27,640 nucleotides of DNA from an uncultured Eubacteriales bacterium (GCA_900542005.1 UQLW01000035.1:1-27640); one strand, 5' to 3'. Positions 7,951 to 15,878 are shown, counted from the first letter of the stretch. Notes: generated from the letters alone by a model not told the origin. Program-made: numbers and translations.

Positions 7951-8259
7951 ATGAATATCACATACCAGCACCGAGGCTCGGCGCTCTGGGTGCAGCTGGA
8001 GGGCGAGCTGGATCATCATTCGGCGGCGGTATGCCGCAGTCAGCTGGATGAGGTTCTCGCCCAGCATCCGGAGATCCGCCAGATTCGGGTCAACCTGTGC
8101 CAGCTGGATTTTATGGACAGCTCGGGGATCGGCGTACTGATCGGCCGCTATAAAACCATCAAAGAGCGCCGGGGCGTCATGACGCTCTACGGGATGAAGC
8201 CTGCGGTGGCCAAGATCGTCGAAATGGCGGGCCTGGACCAAATAATGAATGTGGAGTGA
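7951..8259 (+). CDS. spoIIAA: Anti-sigma F factor antagonist (STAS domain)
   Basis: 102 residues, a single STAS domain. The phosphorylation site is S58 in the motif MDSSGIGV, the same residue number as in B. subtilis SpoIIAA. Unphosphorylated SpoIIAA binds SpoIIAB and releases sigma-F in the forespore; SpoIIAB phosphorylates it on this serine and SpoIIE reverses that. The ATG at 7951 follows GGAGGGAAAGG. It overlaps or abuts the next gene (spoIIAB start 9 bases on), so the three spoIIA products are translationally linked. SpoIIE is not in the window. Confidence 0.96.
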   Translation: MNITYQHRGSALWVQLEGELDHHSAAVCRSQLDEVLAQHPEIRQIRVNLCQLDFMDSSGIGVLIGRYKTIKERRGVMTLYGMKPAVAKIVEMAGLDQIMNVE

Positions 8260-8267
8260 GGTTGACC

Positions 8268-8714
8268 ATGCTTAATGATATGAAGCTAGTGATCCCCGCA
8301 ATGTCAGAAAATGAGGCGCTGGCAAGATCTGTAGTCGGGGCCTTTGCGGCCCGGCTGGATCCGACGCTGGAGGAGGTAGAGGATATCCGCACCGCCGTCT
8401 CGGAAGCGGTCACCAACGCCATCATCCATGGCTATGAGGGGATGCAGGAGGGCGAGGTGACGCTCTATGCGGCGGCGCAGGGGCGGCAGCTCGTCCTGGA
8501 GGTCCAGGACCATGGCCGGGGCATCGGCAATATTGAGCAGGCGAGAGCGCCCTTTTATACCTCCAGGCCCGACCTGGAGCGCAGCGGCATGGGGTTTACC
8601 ATCATGGAAAGCTTCATGGACCAGGTCGAGGTGATCTCCGGCCCGGACCAAGGCACCGTGGTGCGGATGGTCAAGACCATCAAGGGGGCGGAGGAGGCCG
8701 GCGGCGGTGCATGA
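8268..8714 (+). CDS. spoIIAB: Anti-sigma F factor, serine kinase
   Basis: 148 residues, a GHKL-fold kinase very close to B. subtilis SpoIIAB in length and motif positions. The N box EAVTNAIIHGYE has E46 and N50, the G1 box is DHGRGIG (81-87), and RSGMGFTIM (105-113) closes the ATP lid. R20 is conserved where B. subtilis uses R20 for partner binding. It holds sigma-F inactive in the predivisional and mother cell and phosphorylates SpoIIAA. The ATG at 8268 is preferred for the GAGG about 6 bases upstream; a GTG at 8256 overlapping the spoIIAA stop is in frame but adds four residues without a separate SD. It overlaps sigF by 8 bases. Confidence 0.96.
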   Translation: MLNDMKLVIPAMSENEALARSVVGAFAARLDPTLEEVEDIRTAVSEAVTNAIIHGYEGMQEGEVTLYAAAQGRQLVLEVQDHGRGIGNIEQARAPFYTSRPDLERSGMGFTIMESFMDQVEVISGPDQGTVVRMVKTIKGAEEAGGGA

Positions 8715-9417
8715 TGCGCTTGCAGGCTCCCGGGTATCGGGGACGGTGCAGGCAGAGGCCCGGGTCAAGGAAACAAGGATCCAGGAAAACATGGCGCTGG
8801 TTTACGGGATGGCCCGGCGGCTGTCGATCCCTGAGGGAGAGTGGGAGGACGTGATCCAGGCGGGCTTTGTGGGGCTGACACAGGCGGTGAACCGGTTCGA
8901 TCCCGGACGCGGCGTACAGTTTTCCACCTATGCCGTGCCGCTGATCCTGGGCGAGATGCGGGAGCAGCTCCGCCGGTCGCATACCATACGGGTAGGTCGG
9001 CGCGCGGCAGGCCGTTCGGCCCGGGTGCTCCGGATTCATGAGGAGCTTACCGGCCGGCTGGGCCGCCAGCCCACGCTTCGGGAGCTGGCCGAGGCAGCCG
9101 AAATCACGCCGGAGGAGGCAGCCCTGAGCCTGGAGGCGATGCTGCCTGTGGCTTCTATGGACGCGGCCGATGAAGAAGGCGGCATAGGGCAGATCAGGGA
9201 TGACGACGATATGGAGGAGCGGGCGGTAGCCGCGCTGGCAGCGCGCGCGGCCCTGGACAGGCTGGATGAGCGGCAGCGGCGGCTGGTGCTGCTGCGGTTT
9301 TATCAGGACCAAACCCAGAGCGAGGTAAGCCGGCAGATGGGGATCTCTCAGGTGCAGGTATCCCGCCTGGAAAAGCGGGCCCTGCAGCGGCTGCGGGAGC
9401 AGCTTGGAGAAGGATAA
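8707..9417 (+). CDS. sigF: RNA polymerase forespore sigma factor F
   Basis: 236 residues. Region 2 (about 25-100) contains DVIQAGFVGLTQAVNRFDP and FSTYAVPLILGEMREQLRR, region 3 is about 110-155, and region 4 ends with a helix-turn-helix reading SEVSRQMGISQVQVSRLEKRA. Order and overlap with spoIIAA-spoIIAB identify it as sigma-F rather than sigma-G or sigma-B. It directs the first forespore-specific transcription after asymmetric division. The start is a GTG at 8707 with GGAGGAGG nine bases upstream, inside the 3' end of spoIIAB. It is slightly shorter than B. subtilis SigF (255). An attenuator-like hairpin follows the stop. Confidence 0.95.
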   Translation: MHDALAGSRVSGTVQAEARVKETRIQENMALVYGMARRLSIPEGEWEDVIQAGFVGLTQAVNRFDPGRGVQFSTYAVPLILGEMREQLRRSHTIRVGRRAAGRSARVLRIHEELTGRLGRQPTLRELAEAAEITPEEAALSLEAMLPVASMDAADEEGGIGQIRDDDDMEERAVAALAARAALDRLDERQRRLVLLRFYQDQTQSEVSRQMGISQVQVSRLEKRALQRLREQLGEG

Positions 9418-9421
9418 AAGC

Positions 9422-9458
9422 AAGGGCGGGCCTTGCCGCAGGGCAGGGTTCGCCTTTT
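9422..9458 (+). terminator. Terminator or attenuator after sigF
   Basis: A continuous 16-bp stem (9422-9437 with 9442-9457, including four G-U pairs) with loop GCAG, ending in TTTT. It separates the spoIIA operon from the spoVA genes, which then start from their own promoter. Confidence 0.7.
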
Positions 9459-9514
9459 GGCTGCGTATATTTCATGAACAAGCCGGGATGGAAAAACATG
9501 CTGGAAGGCGGAGG

Positions 9515-9544
9515 CGATGAATTGGGCTGCATAGGCGCATACTA
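9515..9544 (+). promoter_or_regulatory. Predicted sigma-G promoter of the spoVA genes
   Basis: CATACTA at 9538-9544 is a perfect sigma-G -10 element. Eighteen bases upstream CGATG (9515-9519) matches GHATR in three of five positions. The same heptamer occurs in the PBP promoter of this window. spoVA is sigma-G dependent in B. subtilis. Confidence 0.55.
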
Positions 9545-9569
9545 GGGCTATCAAAAGGAGGAATGCGCG

Positions 9570-9740
9570 ATGGAGAAAACGAAGCGCCGCGGATTGATTA
9601 CGGTTTCCGTGCTGACGGCCGTATTGCTGGCAGCCCTGGCCGCGGCAATCTTTTATTATTGGAAGCTGCAGGCCAAAACACCGGATACCTCCGGGCTTCT
9701 CTTGGTGAACGCCGCATGGACGGGAGGTATGATCCGATGA
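9570..9740 (+). CDS. Small single-pass membrane protein between sigF and spoVAC (unknown)
   Basis: 56 residues. A basic start (MEKTKRRG) is followed by a hydrophobic segment at about 9-30 rich in Ala, Leu and Val and ending in FYYW, then a short polar tail. The topology suggests a small inner-membrane or spore-membrane protein with the N-terminus in the cytoplasm. AAAAGGAGG lies 8 bases before the ATG, an unusually strong SD. The stop overlaps the spoVAC start as ATGA, so the two are translationally coupled. A sigma-G-like -10 lies just upstream. I do not recognise the family; it does not look like SpoVAA or SpoVAB. The strong SD and coupling argue that it is real. Confidence 0.7.
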   Translation: MEKTKRRGLITVSVLTAVLLAALAAAIFYYWKLQAKTPDTSGLLLVNAAWTGGMIR

Positions 9741-10195
9741 ATTACCGGAACGATCAGGATCCGGGCGCCCGTAAGCAGTATGCCCGGATTATCAGCCGCT
9801 ATAATCCCAAATCCCCTATCCTGGCCGACTGCATCAAGGCCTTTGTGGTGGGCGGGATCATCTGCATGCTCGGCCAGGCGGTCGCCCAGCTGGGCGAGGA
9901 TGTGCTGCACCTTACCCAGGAGCACGTTTCAGCCTTTACCTCTATGGTGATGGTTTTCCTGGGGGCGCTGCTGACGGGCCTTGGTATCTATGACAAGATC
10001 GGCTGCTTTGCCGGGGCTGGATCGGCCGTCCCCATCACCGGTTTTGCCAATTCGGTGGTCGCGCCGGCCATGGAATTCCGTTCGGAGGGCGTAATTATGG
10101 GAACCGGTGCGCGAATCTTTTCGATCGCCGGGCCGGTGCTGGTGCATGGCCTGCTGACCTCTATCATCATTGCGTTGATCCGCATGGCGATTTGA
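9737..10195 (+). CDS. spoVAC: Stage V sporulation protein AC
   Basis: 152 residues with about four membrane helices and the family signatures KSPILADCIKAFVVGG, GAGSAVPITGFANSV and GVIMGTGARIFSIAGPV. SpoVAC is part of the spore inner-membrane channel that imports dipicolinic acid during spore maturation and releases it at germination; the B. subtilis protein is mechanosensitive. The ATG at 9737 overlaps the stop of the small upstream ORF. The frame is open upstream to 9563, but the residues there do not resemble SpoVAC. It is followed 12 bases later by spoVAD, giving the minimal clostridial spoVAC-VAD-VAE set. Confidence 0.96.
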   Translation: MNYRNDQDPGARKQYARIISRYNPKSPILADCIKAFVVGGIICMLGQAVAQLGEDVLHLTQEHVSAFTSMVMVFLGALLTGLGIYDKIGCFAGAGSAVPITGFANSVVAPAMEFRSEGVIMGTGARIFSIAGPVLVHGLLTSIIIALIRMAI

Positions 10196-10207
10196 TGGAG
10201 GGATGAT

Positions 10208-11212
10208 ATGAGCATTATTAACCATACCCATCTTCTGGCGAACCGCCCGGGCGTAGTCAGCCATGCGGCTATCGTCGGCCCTAAGGAGGGAGAGGGCCCT
10301 TTCCGGGGATACTTCGATGAGATCTGTGCTGACGACAAGCTGGGCGAGGATAGCTTTGAGAAAAGCGAATGCCTCTTTCTGCAAAAGAGCATTCAGCTGG
10401 CGCTGGAGCGGGCTGGGCTCAATGCCGATCAGGTGTCCTTTCTGCTCTCCGGCGATCTGCTCAATCAGATTATCTCCGCATCCTTTGCCGCCAGGCAGAT
10501 CAAGATGCCCTTCCTTGGGCTTTACGGCGCCTGCTCCACCATGGCTGAATCGCTGGCACTGGGCGCGATGCTTGTCAACGCAGGCTATGGCCAGCATGCT
10601 GTCTGCGCCACGGCCAGCCACTTTTCTACGGCTGAGCGCCAATACCGCACGCCGCTGGAGATGGGCTGCCAGCGCCCGCCCACGGCCCAGCGCACGGTAA
10701 CGGGAGCCGGAGCCACGGTGCTGGGCGCTGTGGGCGGCAGCATTGTAATCCCCCGGGTCACCGTGGGCGAGGTGATCGACATGGGCGTGACCGATGTGAA
10801 CCAGATGGGGGCTGCCATGGCGCCGGCGGCGGCCGATACCCTGACCCGGCACTTTGAGGAATCGGGCCTTACGCCCGGCGACTATGACCTTATCGTGACC
10901 GGGGACCTGGGGGAGATCGGCGTTCAGATTCTGGAGGAGCTGATGCAGCAGTCCGGATGGGATCTGGGCGACCGGCTGATGGATTGCGGCGCGGAGATCT
11001 ACAAGGGCCTGGAGAACGTGGACGCCGGCGGCAGCGGAGCGGCCTGCTCGGCCAGCGTGCTGAACGGCGTGATCCTGCCGCGGATGGAGGAGGGCGCCTA
11101 CCAAAAGGTATTGTTCATGGCTACGGGCGCGCTGCTTTCCCCCACCACAACCATGCAGAAGGAAAGCATTCCGGGCATCGCCCATGCGGTTGCCTTTGAA
11201 AGGAGGAAGTAG
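10208..11212 (+). CDS. spoVAD: Stage V sporulation protein AD
   Basis: 334 residues, thiolase-like fold, normal SpoVAD length. Recognisable segments are FRGYFDEICADDKLGEDSFE near the start, LYGACSTMAESLALG, ATASHFSTAERQYR, and the C-terminal FMATGALLSPTTTMQKESIPGIAHAV. SpoVAD is a peripheral protein on the spore inner membrane that binds dipicolinic acid directly. The start is the ATG after GGAGGGATGAT. The stop is one base before the spoVAE start codon region, with the spoVAE SD inside the spoVAD 3' end. Translation of the two is probably coupled. Confidence 0.97.
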   Translation: MSIINHTHLLANRPGVVSHAAIVGPKEGEGPFRGYFDEICADDKLGEDSFEKSECLFLQKSIQLALERAGLNADQVSFLLSGDLLNQIISASFAARQIKMPFLGLYGACSTMAESLALGAMLVNAGYGQHAVCATASHFSTAERQYRTPLEMGCQRPPTAQRTVTGAGATVLGAVGGSIVIPRVTVGEVIDMGVTDVNQMGAAMAPAAADTLTRHFEESGLTPGDYDLIVTGDLGEIGVQILEELMQQSGWDLGDRLMDCGAEIYKGLENVDAGGSGAACSASVLNGVILPRMEEGAYQKVLFMATGALLSPTTTMQKESIPGIAHAVAFERRK

Positions 11213-11213
11213 G

Positions 11214-11570
11214 ATGGATTACCTCAAGGCCTTTCTGATCGGCGGCTTATTGTGCGTCATCGGGCAGCTGCTGATCGACCTGACCAAGCTGACCCCGGCC
11301 CGCATCCTGGTGGTGTTTGTGGTTGCCGGCGGCATCCTGTCGGGGCTTGGCTGGTATGGGCCGCTGGTGGAATTCGCCGGGGCCGGCGCGACCATCCCCC
11401 TCTCCGGGTTCGGCCATTCCCTGGTCAAGGGGGCTACGGAGGCGGCCCGGAAGGAAGGCGTTATCGGCGCCTTTACCGGCGGCATAACGGCGACGGCGGC
11501 GGGCGTTGCCGCAGCCCTGGTCTTTGGCTATCTCGTTGCGCTGATCTTTAAGCCGAAAACGAAAATGTAA
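11214..11570 (+). CDS. spoVAE: Stage V sporulation protein AE (SpoVAEB type)
   Basis: 118 residues, three to four membrane helices. It resembles SpoVAC in the segment GPLVEFAGAGATIPLSGFG, as expected for SpoVAEB paralogues. It forms the dipicolinate channel with SpoVAC and SpoVAD. The ATG at 11214 has AAAGGAGGAAG just upstream; an upstream in-frame start at 11184 would overlap spoVAD by 29 bases and has no SD. Last gene of the spoVA unit, closed by a strong terminator. Confidence 0.94.
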   Translation: MDYLKAFLIGGLLCVIGQLLIDLTKLTPARILVVFVVAGGILSGLGWYGPLVEFAGAGATIPLSGFGHSLVKGATEAARKEGVIGAFTGGITATAAGVAAALVFGYLVALIFKPKTKM

Positions 11571-11581
11571 GCCCTTTAATG

Positions 11582-11610
11582 AAGCGGCGTCCCTTGGGAC
11601 GCCGCTTTCT
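11582..11610 (+). terminator. Intrinsic terminator of the spoVA operon
   Basis: AAGCGGCGTCCC (11582-11593) and its exact complement (11596-11607) form a 12-bp arm pair around TT, followed by a T-rich tract that also supplies the -35 hexamer of the next promoter. Confidence 0.9.
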
Positions 11611-11639
11611 TTGCGCGCCTATAGCCGGTATGGTATACT
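11611..11639 (+). promoter_or_regulatory. Sigma-A promoter of the CoiA-like gene
   Basis: TTGCGC (11611-11616), 17-bp spacer, TATACT (11634-11639) with an extended TG at 11631-11632. It has the same -35 hexamer as the tig promoter. Confidence 0.75.
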
Positions 11640-11666
11640 GGAAAAAAGCGGATAAGGAGATCGGGG

Positions 11667-12392
11667 ATGAAGCTGTACGCCTATGCCCGGGAGGAAGGGG
11701 AAGACCGCCTCATCGATGTGTGGGAGGCGGCGCGGATAAGGGGCCGGGATCCGGAGCGATCCCGCAGGCTGCGCTATTACAGCACCGAGCTGGACGCGGA
11801 CAAGCGCCGGGAGGTCGTGCTGGTGCGCCGGGAGGGGCGGCTCTTTTTCCGGTATAAGGAGCAACCGGAGCAGCCGGTATCCGCCTCGGCCCAGACGCTG
11901 ACCCACCTGAAGGCCAAGGAGATCCTGAGCCGGATGCGCCGGCTGCGCTTCCTGCTGCCTGGCGGCGAGCTTACGCTGTGGGTTCAGGGGTGGGAGCCGG
12001 AAAAGCGCATTCGGCTGCCGGAGGGGGAGCTGGCCATCGCCGATCTTTGCTGCGAGGTAGTGGCCAGCCAGCCGCCGGAGGCGGCCGCTCGATGGCAGGG
12101 GCGGCTGCTGGTGGAGATTACCGTAACCCATCCCAGCGCGCCGGAGCGGCTGGCTGCCCTGGAATCCCAGGGCTGGCCGGTGATCGAGGTGCGCATCGGC
12201 CCGCGGCTTCGTATCCCGGAGGGACTTGGCGTGTCGGAGCAAGAGGTGCGGCAGGCTGAGGCTGTCATGGAATCCTGCTTCCGCCGGGGGATCCGCGGGC
12301 GGCTTGTAGCGGATCCGGGAAAGGCTCCGCCGGGGAAGCCGGGGCTGTGGAGCGCTCTGGTGCGTTTTATTGACGAAATGATCACAAATTAG
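11667..12392 (+). CDS. Hypothetical protein, weakly CoiA-like (possible PD-(D/E)XK fold)
   Basis: 241 residues, no secure family. The layout resembles CoiA-type proteins: a short beta-rich N-terminal part, a segment RYKEQPEQPVSASAQTLTHLKAKEIL around 62-86 where CoiA proteins have an HFxH...H...K signature, then a probable nuclease core with D126 (AIADLCCEV), E150 (LLVEITVTH) and VIEVRI (172-177). In CoiA-like proteins the D...E...TH pattern sits in a PD-(D/E)XK-like fold. Here the N-terminal cysteines of the zinc-finger part are missing and the HFxH is degraded, so activity is doubtful. The ATG follows AAGGAGATC. It has its own sigma-A promoter and is a single gene. Confidence 0.75.
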   Translation: MKLYAYAREEGEDRLIDVWEAARIRGRDPERSRRLRYYSTELDADKRREVVLVRREGRLFFRYKEQPEQPVSASAQTLTHLKAKEILSRMRRLRFLLPGGELTLWVQGWEPEKRIRLPEGELAIADLCCEVVASQPPEAAARWQGRLLVEITVTHPSAPERLAALESQGWPVIEVRIGPRLRIPEGLGVSEQEVRQAEAVMESCFRRGIRGRLVADPGKAPPGKPGLWSALVRFIDEMITN

Positions 12393-12417
12393 CCGGCGGA
12401 ATCAGAATATGCGTGGG

Positions 12418-12446
12418 TGGACATCGTAAGGGGATTTTGCTATAAT
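12418..12446 (+). promoter_or_regulatory. Sigma-A promoter of the DUF1015-aspartate kinase operon
   Basis: TGGACA (12418-12423), 17-bp spacer, TATAAT (12441-12446) with extended TG at 12438-12439. Confidence 0.8.
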
Positions 12447-12473
12447 CGCACATAAAGCGAGGAGGGGTGGAGG

Positions 12474-13745
12474 ATGGTCTATCGGCGTTTGGCGGCCCTG
12501 GGCGTGGCGGTTCCGCAGATTGAGCTGCCGGCCCCGGGCGTGGATACCGACCGGTGGGGCGTGGTGGCCTGCGATCAGTATACCGCCCAGCCGGAGTATT
12601 GGGACAAAGCCTATAAGCAGGTGGGAAACGCGCCCTCCACGTTAGCGATGATCCTGCCGGAAGCCTTCCTGGGCACCGAAAGGGCGGAGCGGCTGGAGCG
12701 CGAAGGACCGCTGACCATGCAGCGCTATCTGGACGAGGGCCTGCTGGTCCGGCGGGAGCCCGGTATGGTCCTGGTAGAACGCGACCTGGGCGGGCGGATC
12801 CGCAGCGGCCTGATGCTGGCGCTGGATCTGGAGCAGTATGATTATTCGCCGCGGTCGCAGAGCCTGATCCGCGCCACGGAAAGGACCATCGTGGAGCGGA
12901 TCCCGCCGCGGATGAAGATCCGGCGGCAGGCGCCGCTGGAGCTGCCGCATATTATGGTCTTGATTGACGACCGTCAGGACAGCGTGCTGCAGGCGGCCCG
13001 GGGAGGCGTGGACCGGTCGCAGCCGCTATATTCAGCGAACCTGATGCTGGGCGGAGGGCATGTAAGCGGGTACGGCGTAAAGGAAAGCGCGCTGGAGCCG
13101 ATTGCCTCCGCGCTGGAGGCGCTGGCTGCGGGGCAGGAGCATCCGATGCTCTTTGCCATGGGGGACGGTAACCATTCCCTGGCGACGGCCAAGGCCTGCT
13201 GGGAAGAACTCAAGCAGACGCTGGACAATGAGGCGAGGGAAAGCCATCCGGCCCGGCACGCGCTGGTGGAGGTTGTGAACCTGCATGATCCGGCGCTGAA
13301 CTTCGAGCCCATTCACCGGGTCCTATTCGATACGGCTCCAGAGCCCTTCCTGCGGCGGCTGGAGGCGGCGCTGAACCGGGCTGGATGCCCGGCGCGGCGC
13401 GGCGCCCGGGGCACGGGCTGCCCGATTGGGCTTGTGAGCGCGGAGGGCGCGGATACGCTCTGGCTGGAGCTTGCGCCCAGGCAGCTGCCGGTGGCGCTGC
13501 TGCAGCCGGCGCTGGACGAGGCGCTGGCCCCGGGAGAGAGGCTTGACTTCATCCATGGCGAGGAGGCGGTACGGGCGTTGTGCGCGAAGCCGGGCCGGCT
13601 GGGGCTTATCCTGCCGCCCTTCGATAAAGGGGCGCTTTTCCCTACGGTGCAGGCGCAGGGCCCCCTGCCCCGAAAAAGCTTCTCCATGGGAGAGGCCCAT
13701 GAAAAACGGTATTATTTTGAATGCAGGCGCATTCGTAGCATATAG
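12474..13745 (+). CDS. DUF1015 family protein
   Basis: 423 residues over the full length of the DUF1015 family. Landmarks are VVACDQYTAQPEYWD (about 31-43) and the conserved GDGNHSLATAK (230-240), the most invariant part of the family. No biochemical role is established; in clostridia such genes often sit beside serine-biosynthesis genes (serC/serA) and a link to amino-acid metabolism or a kinase has been suggested. Here it precedes an aspartate kinase by 9 bases, which extends the amino-acid association. The ATG follows GGAGGGGTGGAGG. A Pro/Ala-rich insert lies at about 300-330. Confidence 0.85.
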   Translation: MVYRRLAALGVAVPQIELPAPGVDTDRWGVVACDQYTAQPEYWDKAYKQVGNAPSTLAMILPEAFLGTERAERLEREGPLTMQRYLDEGLLVRREPGMVLVERDLGGRIRSGLMLALDLEQYDYSPRSQSLIRATERTIVERIPPRMKIRRQAPLELPHIMVLIDDRQDSVLQAARGGVDRSQPLYSANLMLGGGHVSGYGVKESALEPIASALEALAAGQEHPMLFAMGDGNHSLATAKACWEELKQTLDNEARESHPARHALVEVVNLHDPALNFEPIHRVLFDTAPEPFLRRLEAALNRAGCPARRGARGTGCPIGLVSAEGADTLWLELAPRQLPVALLQPALDEALAPGERLDFIHGEEAVRALCAKPGRLGLILPPFDKGALFPTVQAQGPLPRKSFSMGEAHEKRYYFECRRIRSI

Positions 13746-13754
13746 GAGGACCCG

Positions 13755-15077
13755 ATGGGTATAAAGGTAGCAAAGTTTGGCGGCACCTCGCTGGCCAATG
13801 CAGCGCAGTTCGCCAAGGTGATCGACATTGTCCGGGGGGATGAGGACCGCAGGTATGTGGTGCCCTCCGCGCCGGGCAAGCGGCACAGCGACGATGACAA
13901 GGTGACGGATCTGCTGCTGCACTGCCACCGCGTACAGGGCAACGAGGAGGAGCTTAAAAGCGTATTCGGCTATATCTGCTCCCGGTTTCAGGAGATTATC
14001 GACGGCCTGGGGCTGACGCTGGATTTATCGGATACCTTCGGGGAGATTTACCGCCGCATGGCTTCGGGGGCCAGCCTCGACTACTGTGCCAGCCGCGGCG
14101 AATACCTCAGCGGAAGGATCCTGGCGCATGCGCTGGGCTATGAGTTCGTGGATCCGGCGGAGCATATATTTTTCACCATGCGGGGCGCCTTTGATCCCGA
14201 CGCGACCCATCTTTCCCTGGCCAAGCGGCTCAAGCGCTGTCCCCGCGCGGTGATTCCCGGGTTCTATGGCGCTTATCAGGATGGGCGGATCAAGACCTTC
14301 TCCCGGGGGGGCTCGGACGTCACCGGATCGATCGTAGCCCGGGCTGTACAGGCGGAGGAATACGAAAACTGGACCGACGTATCGGGCTTTATGATGGCTG
14401 ACCCCCGGATTGTGGACGACGCCCAGACCATACGCCGCATGTCCTACCGCGAGCTTCGGGAGCTTTCCTATATGGGCGCCAATGTGCTGCACGAGGATTC
14501 CATCTTCCCTGTCCGTCAGGCGGGGATCCCCATCCATATCTGCAATACGAACCGCCCCCAGGACGAGGGCACGCTTATTGAAAACAAAACGCCGGAGGGG
14601 AAGCATTCGGTGATCACCGGGGTGGCCGGGCGCAAGGGCTTCACCTTTATCATGGTGGAGAAGGCGATGATGAACTCGGAGCTGGGTTTTGGCCGCCGGG
14701 TGCTGTCGGTGCTCGAGAACCATGGGATCAGCTTTGAATACATGCCCACCGGCATCGATACCCTGTCGGTGGTGGTATCCAGCGCCTCCATGGAGGGAAA
14801 GCGCGAGGCCGTGATGGAGGATATTGCCGAATCGGTCGATCCGGATCATCTGGAGCTTGTGGAAAACATGGCGATTATCGCCACGGTGGGCCACGGTATG
14901 GTCAACACGCCGGGCACCGCCGCCAAAATATTCGTGGGATTGGCCCAGGCCGGGATCAATATCCGCATGATCGACCAGGGCTCATCGGAGCTGAATGTGA
15001 TCGTCGGTGTGGAGTCCGACGATTATGAGCGGGCGATCGACGCTATTTACCATGCCTTTATGCCCAGGAAGGGATAA
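13755..15077 (+). CDS. Aspartate kinase
   Basis: 440 residues. The amino-acid kinase domain starts with KVAKFGGTSLA (4-14) and includes SRGGSDVTGS and the ENWTDVSGFMMADPR segment typical of aspartokinases. Two ACT domains follow (about 300-440). They normally bind lysine or threonine for feedback control. It phosphorylates aspartate, the first step to lysine, threonine, methionine and diaminopimelate. The sequence PSAPGKRHSDDDKVTDLL near residue 38 marks the subgroup found in many Clostridia and Bacteroides. The SD AGGAGG overlaps the DUF1015 stop, indicating coupling. The inhibitor specificity cannot be read, so I give no lysC/thrA symbol. Confidence 0.95.
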   Translation: MGIKVAKFGGTSLANAAQFAKVIDIVRGDEDRRYVVPSAPGKRHSDDDKVTDLLLHCHRVQGNEEELKSVFGYICSRFQEIIDGLGLTLDLSDTFGEIYRRMASGASLDYCASRGEYLSGRILAHALGYEFVDPAEHIFFTMRGAFDPDATHLSLAKRLKRCPRAVIPGFYGAYQDGRIKTFSRGGSDVTGSIVARAVQAEEYENWTDVSGFMMADPRIVDDAQTIRRMSYRELRELSYMGANVLHEDSIFPVRQAGIPIHICNTNRPQDEGTLIENKTPEGKHSVITGVAGRKGFTFIMVEKAMMNSELGFGRRVLSVLENHGISFEYMPTGIDTLSVVVSSASMEGKREAVMEDIAESVDPDHLELVENMAIIATVGHGMVNTPGTAAKIFVGLAQAGINIRMIDQGSSELNVIVGVESDDYERAIDAIYHAFMPRKG

Positions 15078-15098
15078 TTCATAAGAGGAGGGAATCGG

Positions 15099-15869
15099 AT
15101 GAATACCATGCTGGCAGCCCAAATGTATACGCTGCGCGAATTCCTGCAGACGCCGGAGGGGATCGGCAGGGCGCTGGAAAAGGTACGGGAAATCGGGTAT
15201 GAGGCGGTGCAGATGTCGGCCTGGAAGCGCATTGATCCCAAAATGCTGCGGGAGATGGCCGACCAAAACGGCGTTGAGATCTGCGCTACCCATGTCAGCT
15301 TTGCAGACATTGTGGAGCACACCGAACGGACCATCGAGGATCATCAGATCTATGGCACCCAGTATGTGGGGCTTGGCGCGATGCCGGAGGAATACCGCTC
15401 CAGCGCGGAGGGGATGCTTGCCTTTGCCAGGGACATTGCCCCGGCGGCGCAGAAGATCCATGATGCAGGCCTGACGCTGATCTACCACAACCACAACTTT
15501 GAGATGGCCCGATTCGGCGGCAAGACGGGCCTGGAGCTTTTGATGGAGCATACCGATCCGGCATGCTTCCAGTTTGAGGTGGATACCTATTGGATTACGG
15601 CCGGGGGCGGCGATCCCTGCGAATGGATTCGGAAGATGAAGGGCCGCATGGACGTGGTGCATTTCAAGGACATGGTCTATGATCCCGCCAGCAAAGGGCC
15701 CATATTTGCGGAAATCGGGCAGGGGAACCTGAACTGGCAGGGCATCATTAAGGCCTGCGGCCAGATTGGCGCCCGCTGGCACATCGTCGAGCAGGATGTC
15801 TGCCAGGGCGACCCCTTTGAGAGCCTGGCCATAAGCTACCGCTATCTGCAGCACCTGGGCCTGCGATAA
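15099..15869 (+). CDS. Sugar phosphate isomerase/epimerase (xylose isomerase-like TIM barrel)
   Basis: 256 residues, an AP-endonuclease-2/xylose-isomerase-like barrel. It begins with LAAQMYTLREFLQTPEGI, has HNHNFE at 130-135 and a strand reading CFQFEVDTYW, and ends with the HFKDM and HIVEQD motifs. These provide the Glu/His/Asp metal ligands of sugar and inositol epimerases. The substrate is unknown; members interconvert keto-sugars or act on inositol-type compounds. It starts 21 bases after the aspartate kinase stop behind AGAGGAGGG, so it is probably in the same transcript, although a metabolic link is not obvious. Confidence 0.9.
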   Translation: MNTMLAAQMYTLREFLQTPEGIGRALEKVREIGYEAVQMSAWKRIDPKMLREMADQNGVEICATHVSFADIVEHTERTIEDHQIYGTQYVGLGAMPEEYRSSAEGMLAFARDIAPAAQKIHDAGLTLIYHNHNFEMARFGGKTGLELLMEHTDPACFQFEVDTYWITAGGGDPCEWIRKMKGRMDVVHFKDMVYDPASKGPIFAEIGQGNLNWQGIIKACGQIGARWHIVEQDVCQGDPFESLAISYRYLQHLGLR

Positions 15870-15878
15870 AAAAAGAGC

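Noticed and set aside
9563..9736. N-terminal extension of spoVAC read from 9563
   Set aside because: The residues do not resemble SpoVAC, and the stretch is better explained by the small membrane ORF in another frame, which has a strong SD.
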